A DNA stretch of 64,000 nt, taken from contig NZ_BMVG01000001.1 in NCBI RefSeq assembly GCF_014650595.1, forward strand, positions 372,001 through 436,000, in the 5' to 3' direction. Below the pieces are notes generated by a model. It was not told where the DNA came from, ran no database searches, and saw nothing but the letters and a program-made list of their open reading frames with translations. Position numbers and translations under genes: made by a program. Each line of letters starts with the position of its first letter. The first letter of the stretch is position 1. The DNA comes from Streptomyces alanosinicus (GTDB lineage Bacteria > Actinomycetota > Actinomycetes > Streptomycetales > Streptomycetaceae). Below are positions 30,427-39,537 of the stretch, one piece after another.

Positions 30427-32496
30427 ATGAGCAGACAGCGACCCCCGAGCGTCCTCCGCCGCACCGCGACCGCCGTGGCCGCGGGGGCCCTCGCCCTGGC
30501 CGGAGCCATCGCGCTGCCCACGACACCCGCACAGGCGGACACCACCGCCAAGGGCGATGTGATCGCCAACCTGTGGGAGTGGAACTGGGACTCGATCGCC
30601 TCGGAGTGCACGAACGTCCTGGGCCCCGCCGGCTACGGCGCGGTCCAGGTGGCACCGCCACAGGAGTCCCTCAAGCAGTCGAACTACTACTGGTGGGACG
30701 CCTACCAGCCCTACTCCTACTCCCTGAACAGCCGCTTCGGCTCACAGGCGAAGTTCGCCTCGATGATCACGGCCTGCCACAAGGCGGGGGTGAAGGTCTA
30801 CACGGACGCGGTGATCAACCACACGGCCGCCCAGACCGGCACCGGCTACAACGGCACGACGATCACCGACAAGTACTCCACCCCCGACTGGAGCCGCTCC
30901 GACTACCACGACTCCAGCCAGTGCCCGACGTCGGACCTGACCATCCAGGACTACTCGAACCTGACCCAGGTCCAGAACTGCGAACTGCTGGGCCTGCCCG
31001 ACCTGAAGACCGGGTCGGACACCGTCCGCACGGGTCTCGCGAACTACCTGAACTCCCAGCTGGCGCTGGGCGTCGACGGCTTCCGGATCGACGCGGCCAA
31101 GCACATCCCCGAGACCGACATCGCGGCGATCGAGGGCAAGCTGAGCAACACCGCGTCGGGCTCGGCGCCGTATGTCTTCCAGGAGATCTACCCGGGTTCG
31201 ACCCCGCAGCCGAGCGACTACTACGCCACCGGTGACGTCCTGGACTTCACCTACGCGAGCAAGCTCAAGTCGGCCTTCCAGGGCAATGTCTCCGACCTGT
31301 CCTCGATCGGGAGCAGCGGCATCCTGCCGGCCGCGAACTCGGTGTCGTTCGTGACGAACCACGACACCGAGCGCAACGGGCTGCATCTGTCGTACAAGGA
31401 CGGCGACACCTACGAGCTGGCGAACCTCTTCCAGCTCGCGTACAAGTGGGCCACGCCCACGGTGTACGCCAGCTGGGAATGGACCCGGAGCGACCAGGCC
31501 CCGCCGAACTCCTCGGGCTTCGTGACGGACACCGACTGCGCCGGCGGCGCCTGGTACTGCCTGGACCGGGACACCGCGGTGGTCGGCATGGTGGCCTGGC
31601 ACAACGCCACCGACACCGCCGCGGTCTCCGACTGGCAGACCAAGTCGTCGAACGTGATCGGCTTCGGCCGCGGCGGCAAGGGCTTCTTCGCGCTGAACAA
31701 CGGCACGAGCAGCGCGACGTACACCTTCGCCAGGGGCATGGCGGACGGCACGTACAGCAACGTGATCGACGGCGGCAGGTCGACGGTGACCGTCTCCGGC
31801 GGCAGCGCGTCGGTCACCGTCCCCGCGAAGGGCGCGGTCGCCTTCTACAACTCCTCCTACACCTGCACGGTGGGCTGCGGGGACGCGGGCGGAAGCTCGG
31901 GCGACACGGTGAACGCGACGTTCGACGAGTACGGGCCGACCGCCTCCGGCACGAACGTGTACGTGGTCGGGTCCATCGCGGCGCTGGGCGGCTGGGACAC
32001 CTCCAAGGCGGTCCGGCTGTCGTCGTCCGGCTACCCGCTCTGGTCGGGCGAGGTGAGCGTCCCGGTGGACACGTCCTTCACCTACAAGTACATAAAGAAG
32101 GACGGCTCGGGCAATGTGACCTGGGAGTCGAACGCCGACAGATCGGCGACGACGACCACGTCGGCCCTCTCGCTGAACAACTCCTGGAACGTGGCGGACA
32201 CCGACGCCACCGACGTCACCTTCCACGAGACGGCGACGACGGACTGGGGGACCAACGTCTACGTCACGGGCTCGATCCCGTCCCTGGGCTCCTGGAGCAC
32301 GTCCGACGCCGTCCCGCTGTCCTCGGCGTCGTACCCGGACTGGAACCGGCTGGTCATCGTCCCCAAGAGCACGTCCTTCACGTACAAGTACGTGAAGAAG
32401 GACGGCTCCGGGAACGTGACCTGGGAGTCCGGGACGAACCGCGCATACACGACGGGCAGTTCGTCCGGCTACACGACGAGCGACACCTGGAAGTAG
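30427..32496 (+). CDS. Secreted alpha-amylase with two CBM20 starch-binding domains
   Basis: A 689-residue exported GH13 alpha-amylase. Signal peptide to about residue 40 (TPAQA-DTT). Catalytic residues are D222 ([10 protein letters not shown]), E253 (VFQEIYPG) and D313 (TNHDTE). The amylase C-domain ends near 475. Two tandem CBM20 domains follow (about 492-590 and 591-689), each with GTNVYVVGS/WGTNVYVTGS and TFTYKYIKKDGSGNVTWES-like motifs. Two copies instead of one is uncommon for Streptomyces amylases. GGAG (30417-30420) precedes the ATG. It is divergent from the pullulanase fusion. Confidence 0.96.
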   Translation: MSRQRPPSVLRRTATAVAAGALALAGAIALPTTPAQADTTAKGDVIANLWEWNWDSIASECTNVLGPAGYGAVQVAPPQESLKQSNYYWWDAYQPYSYSLNSRFGSQAKFASMITACHKAGVKVYTDAVINHTAAQTGTGYNGTTITDKYSTPDWSRSDYHDSSQCPTSDLTIQDYSNLTQVQNCELLGLPDLKTGSDTVRTGLANYLNSQLALGVDGFRIDAAKHIPETDIAAIEGKLSNTASGSAPYVFQEIYPGSTPQPSDYYATGDVLDFTYASKLKSAFQGNVSDLSSIGSSGILPAANSVSFVTNHDTERNGLHLSYKDGDTYELANLFQLAYKWATPTVYASWEWTRSDQAPPNSSGFVTDTDCAGGAWYCLDRDTAVVGMVAWHNATDTAAVSDWQTKSSNVIGFGRGGKGFFALNNGTSSATYTFARGMADGTYSNVIDGGRSTVTVSGGSASVTVPAKGAVAFYNSSYTCTVGCGDAGGSSGDTVNATFDEYGPTASGTNVYVVGSIAALGGWDTSKAVRLSSSGYPLWSGEVSVPVDTSFTYKYIKKDGSGNVTWESNADRSATTTTSALSLNNSWNVADTDATDVTFHETATTDWGTNVYVTGSIPSLGSWSTSDAVPLSSASYPDWNRLVIVPKSTSFTYKYVKKDGSGNVTWESGTNRAYTTGSSSGYTTSDTWK

Positions 32497-32506
32497 GCCT
32501 TCCGGG

Positions 32507-33880
32507 TCAGCAGCTCGACTTCCCGGCGTAGATCGCGAGCGCCGTGTTCGAGCCCAGGGTGGCGGTGAACTGCCCACTGGAGTTCACCGTCACCGTCGTG
32601 TTGTTCTGGACGTTGCAGTACGTCCCGGCGGGCAGCGATGTCTGGTACGTGCGGGACAGGGCCGAGGACTCGTGGTTGATGGCCACATAGCCCTTGCCGC
32701 CCCGACCGAAGGCGATGGCGTTGTTGCCGTTGTCCCACCAGTCCGAGACCGCCTGGCCCTGCGTCGCGTTGCGGAAGGCGACCATGGACTTGATCTCCGG
32801 CCAGGCGTGCTGGCACTTCCAGCCGTCCTGCCAGCAGGCGTTGACCTGGCCGTTGTTCGGCGGGCCCGCGTCCACGTCGGACCACTCGTAGCCGGAGTTG
32901 ATGTCCGGGGCGCCGTAGGGCCAGGCGAGCATGAAGACGTTGGCCAGGGTGTAGTTGGCGCCGTCCTTGTAGTTCAGGGTCGAGCCGCCCCGCTCCGTGT
33001 CGTGGTTGTCCACGAAGACGCCCGCCACCGAGCTCTTCAGATAGCCCCAGCCCTCGCCGAAGTTGTTCAGGTACGCGAGCTTCTCGGAGTTGAGGACGCG
33101 CTTGAGGTCGTAGGCGTAGCGGAACTCCTGGACGTCGCCGTTGCCGGTGTACTCGGAGGGCTGGACGGCCTCGTTCGCGCCGTAGATGACCTCCTGCTTC
33201 CAGTAGGCGGAAGGGTTCGTCAGGCGCGACTTGATGTTCGCCAGGTCCTCGGCCGGGATGTGCTTGGCCGCGTCGATACGGAAGCCGTCGGCGCCGAGCG
33301 AGAGCAGGTCGTTCATATAGCCGGCGATCGTCTTGCGGACGTACTCCTCGCCGGTGTCCAGGTCGGCCAGGCCGACGAGTTCGCAGTGCTGGACGTTCCA
33401 GCGGTCCTGGTAGTTGGTGACCTGGGCCGTGCAGTCGTCGAGGTCGGCGGAGGAGTACAGGCCCGGGTAGTCGTACTTCGTATACGACGAGCCGCCGGTG
33501 CCGGTGCCGGATCCGGCCGACATGTGGTTGACGACGGTGTCGACGACGACCTTCAGTCCGGCCGCGTGACAGGTGTCGATCATGTTCTTGAAGGCGGTGC
33601 GGTCGCCGAGCCGGCCCGCGATCTTGTACGACACCGGCTGGTACGAGGTCCACCACTGCGAGCCCTGTATGTGCTCGGCGGGCGGCGAGACCTGGACATA
33701 GCCGTAGCCGGCGGGGCCGAGGGTACTGGTGCACTCGCGGGCCACCGAGTCGTAGTTCCACTCGAAGAGGACGGCGGTGACGTCCTTGGTGCCGGGCGGG
33801 GAGGCGTCCGCGGTAGTTGGGGTCATGACAAGGGTGGCGGCCGTGAGGGCGACCGCCCCGGAGAGGAATCTGCGTGCCAT
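32507..33880 (-). CDS. Secreted alpha-amylase without starch-binding domain
   Basis: A 457-residue exported GH13 alpha-amylase resembling classical Streptomyces enzymes. Signal peptide to about residue 26 (TTADA-SPP). Motifs are [17 protein letters not shown] (nucleophile Asp), the acid Glu in WKQEVIYG, and VDNHDTE (Asp). The protein ends after the amylase C-domain, so unlike its convergent neighbour it lacks CBM20. Only 10 bases separate the two stops. A CTTGC-type palindrome lies 50 bases upstream, consistent with maltose-repressor control. Confidence 0.95.
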   Translation of the reverse strand: MARRFLSGAVALTAATLVMTPTTADASPPGTKDVTAVLFEWNYDSVARECTSTLGPAGYGYVQVSPPAEHIQGSQWWTSYQPVSYKIAGRLGDRTAFKNMIDTCHAAGLKVVVDTVVNHMSAGSGTGTGGSSYTKYDYPGLYSSADLDDCTAQVTNYQDRWNVQHCELVGLADLDTGEEYVRKTIAGYMNDLLSLGADGFRIDAAKHIPAEDLANIKSRLTNPSAYWKQEVIYGANEAVQPSEYTGNGDVQEFRYAYDLKRVLNSEKLAYLNNFGEGWGYLKSSVAGVFVDNHDTERGGSTLNYKDGANYTLANVFMLAWPYGAPDINSGYEWSDVDAGPPNNGQVNACWQDGWKCQHAWPEIKSMVAFRNATQGQAVSDWWDNGNNAIAFGRGGKGYVAINHESSALSRTYQTSLPAGTYCNVQNNTTVTVNSSGQFTATLGSNTALAIYAGKSSC

Positions 33881-33930
33881 GTGGGGGTTCCTTCGACGTT
33901 GAAGGCCTATGGAGAGCCCGCTGAAGGCGC

Positions 33931-33950
33931 TTGCTGAAATCTTTCAGCAA
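33931..33950. promoter_or_regulatory. 20-bp palindrome, probable MalR operator
   Basis: TTGCTGAAA-TC-TTTCAGCAA is a perfect palindrome 51 bases upstream of the second amylase, flanked by CTTGCTG and CTTGCGG. It shares the CTTGC core with the malE/malR sites. Confidence 0.7.
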
Positions 33951-33974
33951 ACTTGCGGTGACGCAGATGTTAAA

Positions 33975-34001
33975 GGCCCGCTGTCCGAAAGACAGCGGGC
34001 C
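33975..34001 (-). terminator. aglA (mal operon) terminator
   Basis: GGCCCGCTGTC (33975-33985) pairs with GACAGCGGGCC (33991-34001) around a 5-base loop. On the minus strand it is followed by TTTAA, 37 bases after the aglA stop. Confidence 0.9.
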
Positions 34002-34037
34002 GTTGTGAAGTTGATGCAAAAACTTCTCGACGGGTCG

Positions 34038-35726
34038 TCAGACCATGCCGAACCACACCGTGGTGTCGGCGGGCAGCCTCGTCCCGCCGTCCGCCTCGGT
34101 GATCTCACCGCTGGCCAGCAGCACCTGCCCGCTGACCGGGAACGTCACCGGCTCCCCCGTGGTGTTCGCGACACACACGAACTCCCCGCGCCGGAAGGCC
34201 AGGACGCCCTCGGGCGCGTCCAGCCACTGCACCGCGTCGCCCGCGCCGAGGTCGGGCCGGGTCCGGCGGACGCTCAGCGCCGAGCGGTACAGCTCCAGCG
34301 TCGAGCCGGGGACACCGGTCTGCGCCTCCACGCTCAGCTCGGCCCAGCTCTCCGGCTGCGGGAGCCAGCTGCCGCCGCTGCCGAAGCCGTACGAGGAGCC
34401 CTCGCAGGTCCACGGGATCGGCACCCGGCAGCCGTCGCGGAAGCCGTCCTGGCCGGCGCCCCGGAAGTACGCCGGGTCCTGGCGCACCTCGTCGGGCAGG
34501 TCGACGACGTCCGGCAGGCCCAGCTCCTCGCCCTGGTAGACGTAGGCCGAGCCGGGCAGGGCCAGCATGAGCAGGGTGGCGGCGCGGGCGCGGCGCAGGC
34601 CCAGCGCGCGGTCTCCGGCGGTGCGGATCTGGGTGCCGAGGCCGGGCGGGTTGGCGAAGCGGGTGGCGTGCCGGGTGACGTCGTGGTTGGACAGCACCCA
34701 GGTGGCCGGGGCGCCGACCGGGCGCATGGCCTGAAGGGTGCGGTCGATGACCGTCCGCAGCTCCTTGGCGTCCCACTCCGTCGACAGGTACTGGAAGTTG
34801 AAGGCCTGGTGGAGTTCGTCGGGACGGACGTAGTTGGCGGTGCGCTCGACAGTCGGCGTCCAGGCCTCCGCGACGAAAATGCGCTCGTCCGCATACTCGT
34901 CCAGGATCGTGCGCCACTGCCGGTAGACGGCGTGCACGCCGTCCTGGTCGAAGAACGGCATGACATCGTTGCCCAGCAGTTTCAGCTGGTCGTGCGAGCC
35001 GAGGTCGGGCAGACCGTCGGCCTTGACCAGGCCGTGGGCCACGTCGATACGGAAGCCGTCGACGCCCATGTCCAGCCAGAAGCGCAGGATCGAGCGGAAC
35101 TCGTCGCCGACCGCCGGGTGTTCCCAGTTGAAGTCGGGCTGCTCCGGCGCGAAGAGGTGCAGGTACCACTCGCCGGGCGTGCCGTCCGGTTCGGTGATCC
35201 GGGTCCAGGCGGGGCCGCCGAAGATGGACTCCCAGTCATTGGGCGGGAGTTCGCCGTTCGTTCCCTTGCCGGGGCGGAAGTGGTAGCGCTCGCGCAGCGG
35301 GGATCCGGGGCCCTCGGCGAGGGCGCGCTTGAACCACTCGTGCTGGTCGGAGGAATGGTTCGGGACGAGGTCGACGATGATCCTCAAGGCCAGCTCGTGC
35401 GCGTCGCGGATCAGCGCGTCGGCGTCGAGCAGATTGCCGAACATCGGGTCGACGGCGCGGTAGTCGGCGACGTCGTAACCGGCGTCGGCCTGCGGGGAGG
35501 CGTAGAAGGGGCTGAGCCACACGGCGTCGACACCGAGGTCGCGCAGATACGGCAGACGGGCGCGAACGCCTTCCAGGTCGCCCATGCCGTCGCCGTTGCT
35601 GTCGGCGAAGCTGCGCGGATAGACCTGGTAGATGACCGCGTCCCGCCACCAGTCGCGGCGGTCGGCTACGGCGGATACGGCGGCTGCGGAGTGGGGGGCC
35701 GGTGCGGCGGGGTGCTGCTGGCTCAT
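34038..35726 (-). CDS. aglA: Alpha-glucosidase (GH13), maltodextrin hydrolysis
   Basis: A 562-residue cytoplasmic GH13 enzyme that frees glucose from imported maltose and maltodextrins. Motifs: YQVYPRSFADSNGDG, VDLVPNHSSD, nucleophile in DGFRIDVAHG, acid in FVAEAWTP and SNHDVTRH. No signal peptide. The start at 35726 follows AAGGA; upstream in-frame residues are unlike the family. It is 3' of malEFG in the same direction, separated by 171 bases containing two strong hairpins, so it may be expressed by read-through or processed RNA. Confidence 0.93.
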   Translation of the reverse strand: MSQQHPAAPAPHSAAAVSAVADRRDWWRDAVIYQVYPRSFADSNGDGMGDLEGVRARLPYLRDLGVDAVWLSPFYASPQADAGYDVADYRAVDPMFGNLLDADALIRDAHELALRIIVDLVPNHSSDQHEWFKRALAEGPGSPLRERYHFRPGKGTNGELPPNDWESIFGGPAWTRITEPDGTPGEWYLHLFAPEQPDFNWEHPAVGDEFRSILRFWLDMGVDGFRIDVAHGLVKADGLPDLGSHDQLKLLGNDVMPFFDQDGVHAVYRQWRTILDEYADERIFVAEAWTPTVERTANYVRPDELHQAFNFQYLSTEWDAKELRTVIDRTLQAMRPVGAPATWVLSNHDVTRHATRFANPPGLGTQIRTAGDRALGLRRARAATLLMLALPGSAYVYQGEELGLPDVVDLPDEVRQDPAYFRGAGQDGFRDGCRVPIPWTCEGSSYGFGSGGSWLPQPESWAELSVEAQTGVPGSTLELYRSALSVRRTRPDLGAGDAVQWLDAPEGVLAFRRGEFVCVANTTGEPVTFPVSGQVLLASGEITEADGGTRLPADTTVWFGMV

Positions 35727-35807
35727 GGCGTCCTTGATAAGAGAGATGGGGTCATGGGCGCGTGGGCGTTGGTACGGCGAAGGATGCCGGGACCGGGGGG
35801 TGTGCGA

Positions 35808-35850
35808 GGCGGCCGCGGTGCTGCGGGGTCGGATGGGCACCGCGGCCGCC
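35808..35850 (-). terminator. Intercistronic hairpin 1, malG-aglA
   Basis: A 14-bp perfect stem (35808-35821 with 35837-35850; GGCGGCCGCGGTGC and complement) with a 15-base loop lies between malG and aglA. It may act as a partial terminator or RNA-stability element. Confidence 0.75.
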
Positions 35851-35852
35851 TA

Positions 35853-35876
35853 CCCGCGCACATGCCGGTGCGCGGG
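35853..35876 (-). terminator. Intercistronic hairpin 2, malG-aglA
   Basis: CCCGCGCAC (35853-35861) pairs with GTGCGCGGG (35868-35876) over a 6-base loop, two bases from hairpin 1 and 21 bases after the malG stop. Confidence 0.72.
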
Positions 35877-35897
35877 AACCCTTGGGGGTGGGGCGGC

Positions 35898-36803
35898 TCA
35901 GCCCTTCGTGCCGCCCGCGGTCAGGCCGGTGACGAGGTTCTTCTGCACGAGGTAGAAGAACACCGACACGGGTATCGCGATCAGCACCGCGGTGGCGGCC
36001 ATGTAGTTCCACTGGGCGTCGTGCTGGCTGACGAAGGTCTGCAGACCGACCGCGAAGGTGTACTTCGAGTCGTCCAGCAGGAAGGTCGTCGCGAAGGCGA
36101 CCTCGCCCACGGCGGTGATGAAGTTGTAGAAGGCGGCGACGGCCAGGCCCGGCCGGGCCAGCGGCAGGATCAGCCGGAAGAAGGTGCCGAACGGGCTGAG
36201 CCCGTCGACGCGGCCTGCCTCGTCTATCTCGAAGGGGATGGTGTCGAAGTACCCCTTGAGCAGCCAGGCGCTGTACGGCACGGCCGTGGTGCAGTTGATG
36301 ATGATCAGCGCCCAGTAGGTGTCGATGAGGCCGAGATCGCTGAAGATCTGGTACATCGGCACGATCAGGATGGCGATCGGGAAGGCCTGTGTGAGCAGCA
36401 GGACCCACATCAGCTGCTTGTAGCCGGGAAAGCGCATCCGGGAGACCGCGTAGCCGGTGGTCGCGGCGACGAGGACACCGATCAGGGTGGTGCCGAGAGC
36501 CACGATCATCGTCGACTTGAACCAGTCGAAGAAGCCGGTGTGCTCCAGCACGAAGCTGTAGTTGGAGAAGCTGAACTTGCCCGCGATCCGGCTCGGGTGG
36601 AGGTAGTCGTCCTTGTCCGGGCCGAGGGAGAGATAGAACAGCCAGGCCACCGGGGCGAGCGCGATGAGGCTCGCGACGGCGAGGCCGCCGTGCAGCAGGG
36701 CGGCGCCGAGCGGGCCGCGCTCGCCGCGCCGGCCCGTCCGGCTCGGGGGCTGGGCGGCGGGGGCCGGTGCGGTCTCGGTCTTTTCGAGGGTCGTGGTGCT
36801 CAT
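35898..36803 (-). CDS. malG: Maltose/maltodextrin ABC permease
   Basis: A 301-residue inner-membrane subunit of the MalEFG importer. Six membrane spans are visible, with the ATPase-contact EAA loop EIDEAGRVDGLSPFGTFFRLILP in the fourth cytoplasmic loop. The start at 36803 (MSTTTLEK) has AGGAG nine bases upstream; the longer reading to 36842 would overlap malF by 20 bases. No ATPase gene lies in the operon, so, as in other streptomycetes, a shared MsiK-type ATPase elsewhere is expected. Confidence 0.95.
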   Translation of the reverse strand: MSTTTLEKTETAPAPAAQPPSRTGRRGERGPLGAALLHGGLAVASLIALAPVAWLFYLSLGPDKDDYLHPSRIAGKFSFSNYSFVLEHTGFFDWFKSTMIVALGTTLIGVLVAATTGYAVSRMRFPGYKQLMWVLLLTQAFPIAILIVPMYQIFSDLGLIDTYWALIIINCTTAVPYSAWLLKGYFDTIPFEIDEAGRVDGLSPFGTFFRLILPLARPGLAVAAFYNFITAVGEVAFATTFLLDDSKYTFAVGLQTFVSQHDAQWNYMAATAVLIAIPVSVFFYLVQKNLVTGLTAGGTKG

Positions 36804-36822
36804 GGCGGCGGCTCCTGCGGCG

Positions 36823-37827
36823 TCAGACGGCGAGCTGGTCATTGCGCTTCAGCCAGCGGAAGTAGAAAGAGGTGAAGACGACGAGGACCGACAGCAGCAG
36901 CACGCCGTACGCGGCGGACTGGGCGTAGTCCCGCGGCTGCTGTCCGAAGCCCAGCTGGTAGGCCCAGTCCACCAGGATCTGGGCGTCGGGGGCGCTGGTG
37001 GGTCCGAACAGCAGGAAGATGATGACGAACTGGTTGAAGGTCCAGATGATGCCGAGCAGCACGACGGTGGAGCTGACGGCCCTCAGCCCCGGCAGGGTGA
37101 CATGCCGGAAGCGCTGCCAGGCGTTCGCGCCGTCCATCTCGGCCGCCTCGTAGAGGGTGGAGTCGATGGACTGCAGGCCGCCGAGGAGCGAGAGCATCAT
37201 GAACGGCACACCGCACCAGGTGTTGACCATGATCGCGGCGAAGCGCTGCCAGAAGGTATCCTCCAGCCACTGCGGCTGGGGCAGGTGCAGGGCGCCGAGG
37301 ATCTGGTTGACCACTCCGGAGTCGGCGAGCATGATCCGCCAGGAGAAGACGGTGACGAAGGCCGGCACCGCCCAGGGCAGGACCAGCAGCAGCCGGTAGA
37401 AGGTGCGGCCGCGCAGCTTCTGGTTGAGCATCAGCGCGAGGCCGAGTCCGATGGTGTAGTGCAGGAACACACAGGCAGCCGTCCAGAAGACGGTCCACAG
37501 GAAGTGCGACCAGAAGCGGTCGTACGACGTCGGGCCGAACAGGATGTCCTTGTAGTTGTCCAGGCCGACGAACTTGTAGGTGGCGGCGATGTGGTTGACG
37601 CCGATCGTTCGCGCCGAGTTGAGGCTGTCGGCGTCCGTCAGCGTCAGATAGAAGCCGCGGATCAGCGGATACCCCACGATGACGGCGAGCACGACGACGA
37701 CCGGGGCGATCATCGCGTAGGCGTACCAGTACTTCTGGAAGCCGTTTCTGATGCGCTGCCCCGGTCCGGGCCGAGGCGCGCGGTCACCGCGGCGCTCGCC
37801 GGTCGCGCGGTCGATGGCGACGGTCAT
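36823..37827 (-). CDS. malF: Maltose/maltodextrin ABC permease
   Basis: A 334-residue inner-membrane permease, partner of MalG. A cytoplasmic N terminus precedes several membrane spans and the EAA loop YEAAEMDGANAWQRFRHVTLP. It is shorter than enteric MalF because it lacks the large periplasmic insertion, as is usual in Gram-positives. GAAGGTG lies upstream of the ATG. It is followed by malG after 19 bases and preceded by malE with a large hairpin between. Confidence 0.95.
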   Translation of the reverse strand: MTVAIDRATGERRGDRAPRPGPGQRIRNGFQKYWYAYAMIAPVVVVLAVIVGYPLIRGFYLTLTDADSLNSARTIGVNHIAATYKFVGLDNYKDILFGPTSYDRFWSHFLWTVFWTAACVFLHYTIGLGLALMLNQKLRGRTFYRLLLVLPWAVPAFVTVFSWRIMLADSGVVNQILGALHLPQPQWLEDTFWQRFAAIMVNTWCGVPFMMLSLLGGLQSIDSTLYEAAEMDGANAWQRFRHVTLPGLRAVSSTVVLLGIIWTFNQFVIIFLLFGPTSAPDAQILVDWAYQLGFGQQPRDYAQSAAYGVLLLSVLVVFTSFYFRWLKRNDQLAV

Positions 37828-37900
37828 GGTTCGACACCTTCACAGGTTCACGGGGTTGGGCCGGGGTACGCGGGCAGGGAATCGGGCTGGGCGCGGGGCG

Positions 37901-37947
37901 GTGGCCGTCGGATCCCTCCCCTCCTGTCACGGGGATCCGACGGCCAC
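37901..37947 (-). terminator. Intercistronic hairpin, malE-malF
   Basis: A perfect 16-bp stem (37901-37916 with 37932-37947; core GTGGCCGTCGGATCCC) with a 15-base loop lies 8 bases after malE and 73 before malF. It is well suited to partial termination or protection of malE mRNA, giving more binding protein than permease. Confidence 0.8.
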
Positions 37948-37954
37948 GCGGGCG

Positions 37955-39229
37955 TCACTTGCTGAAGTCGGGCACCAGCTTGGCGATGGCCAGCTCGGCG
38001 TTGTTCAGACCCTGGTCCAGCGACTCCTTGCCGCCGGCGACCTTCGCCAGCTCGGTGTCGAGCGGAACCCACAGGGAGCTGTACTCGGGCAGCTCGGGGC
38101 GGGGCCGGGCGGCGCTGAGGACGCTCTGGAAGCCGGCGATGCCGGGGTCGGCCTTGACCTTGGCGGTGAAGGCGTCGGAGCGGGTGGGCAGCGTGGAGTT
38201 CTTCAGGGCGATGGCCTCCTGGGAGGTCGCCGAGGTCATGAACTTCACGAACTTCAGGGCCGCGTCCTGGTGGGCCTTGTCGGAGCCGGCGTAGACCGAG
38301 AGGTTGTGGCCGCCGGTCGGGGCGCCCGCCTTGCCGGCGGAGCCGGCCGGGACGGTGGCGATGCCGAGGTTGGCCTTGTCCTTGAAGGCGCTGCCCTTGT
38401 AGAAGTTGGTGATCTCCCAGGGGCCCTGGACGATCGCGGCGACCTTGCCGTTGACGAACGCGTCCTGGATGTGGGCGTAGGCGTCGGCGGTGGCGTCGGC
38501 CTTGTGCAGGCCCTTGCCGGAGAACAGGCCCAGCCAGGTGCCGTAGCCCTTCTTGGCGGCGGCCGAGTCCACGGTGATCTTCTTGGCGGCGGCGTCGACG
38601 GTGTCGGTGCCCTCGCCGTAGAGGAAGCTCTGCGCGTAGTAGGCCTGGGTGGAGCCCCAGTAGCCGTCGGTGCCGGTCTTGTCCTTGATCTTGGCGGCGT
38701 CCGACTTCAGCTCGTCCCAGGTCTTGGGGGCGTCGGTGATGCCGGCCTTCTTGAACAGGGCCTTGTTGTAGACAAGGGCGAGGGTGTCGGTGACCAGCGG
38801 GACGCCGTAGGTCTTGCCCTGGTACTGGGCCTGCTTGATCAGGCTGGGCTGGAACTTGGCCTGGTCGGCGAGGGCCTCGGTGCCGTCCAGCGGCAGGAAG
38901 TAGCCCTTCTTGGCGAAGGCCGGGGTCCAGCCGACCTCGGAGCGCAGGATGTCCGGGGCGCCCTTGGAGCCGGCCGCGGTGTCGAACTTGTTCTGGGCCT
39001 GGTCGAAGGGAACGTCGACGTAGTTGACCTTGATGTTCTTGTTGGCGGCCTCGAACTGCTTGACCAGGGCCTGGTACGTCGGCGCCTCATTCGTGGCGTT
39101 GGAGGTGTCCCACCAGGTGAGAGTGACCGGGCCGCCCGCCTTGCCGCTGTCGCTGTCGTTCCCGCCGCAGGCCGTCGCCGTGAGGGCGAGGGACGCCACC
39201 AGCGCGGAGGCCGCTATGCCACGCCGCAT
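37955..39229 (-). CDS. malE: Maltose/maltodextrin-binding lipoprotein
   Basis: A 424-residue extracellular solute-binding lipoprotein that captures maltose and maltodextrins for MalFG. The signal peptide ends in lipobox LTATAC (Cys about residue 20). The mature protein shows family-1 binding-protein features (WWDTSN, VNYVDVPFDQAQNKF, YGVPLVTDTLALVYNK, VQGPWEITNFY). AAGGAG precedes the ATG. It is the first gene of the operon, under CTTGC/GCAAG operators and divergent from malR. Confidence 0.96.
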   Translation of the reverse strand: MRRGIAASALVASLALTATACGGNDSDSGKAGGPVTLTWWDTSNATNEAPTYQALVKQFEAANKNIKVNYVDVPFDQAQNKFDTAAGSKGAPDILRSEVGWTPAFAKKGYFLPLDGTEALADQAKFQPSLIKQAQYQGKTYGVPLVTDTLALVYNKALFKKAGITDAPKTWDELKSDAAKIKDKTGTDGYWGSTQAYYAQSFLYGEGTDTVDAAAKKITVDSAAAKKGYGTWLGLFSGKGLHKADATADAYAHIQDAFVNGKVAAIVQGPWEITNFYKGSAFKDKANLGIATVPAGSAGKAGAPTGGHNLSVYAGSDKAHQDAALKFVKFMTSATSQEAIALKNSTLPTRSDAFTAKVKADPGIAGFQSVLSAARPRPELPEYSSLWVPLDTELAKVAGGKESLDQGLNNAELAIAKLVPDFSK

Positions 39230-39326
39230 GAGTTCTCCTTGAGGGTGAAAGCCCGTGATGCCGACTGCGCCGTCGCGGCCGCCGGGCGACCAGGAACGTA
39301 ACAGCGTTGTAAGCGTTGCGAAAGAC

Positions 39327-39347
39327 CTTGCAGAAAAAAAGTGCAAG
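39327..39347. promoter_or_regulatory. Probable MalR operator at malE
   Basis: CTTGCA (39327-39332) and TGCAAG (39342-39347) are inverted around an A-tract (GAAAAAAAG), about 100 bases upstream of malE. The sequence CTTGCAG recurs in known maltose-regulated promoters of streptomycetes, from memory. Confidence 0.72.
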
Positions 39348-39394
39348 GGAACACGATGGTTACCCCGTCGTTACCGCTCAGCGGAGGGGGGACA

Positions 39395-39421
39395 CTTGTG
39401 CAAGACTCTGCAAGCTCTTGC
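39395..39421. promoter_or_regulatory. Second MalR-like operator, malR side
   Basis: The palindrome CTTGTGCAAG (39395-39404) is followed by GCAAGCTCTTGC (39410-39421). Both are built from CTTGC/GCAAG halves and lie between malE and malR, consistent with autoregulation. Confidence 0.65.
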
Positions 39422-39523
39422 CGCCATCCATTCGAGGGAGCCCGATGAGGCAGCAACCCAAGACGGGCCGTCCGGCCGCTCGCGCACGGCGTCCCGTCGG
39501 TGTGCAAGGCGCCGTACGACCGG

Positions 39524-39529
39524 TACAGT
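39524..39529 (+). promoter_or_regulatory. -10 element near malR (TACAGT)
   Basis: TACAGT lies eight bases before GTG at 39538, compatible with a leaderless or nearly leaderless malR message. Confidence 0.45.
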
Positions 39530-39537
39530 CCGGTGCC

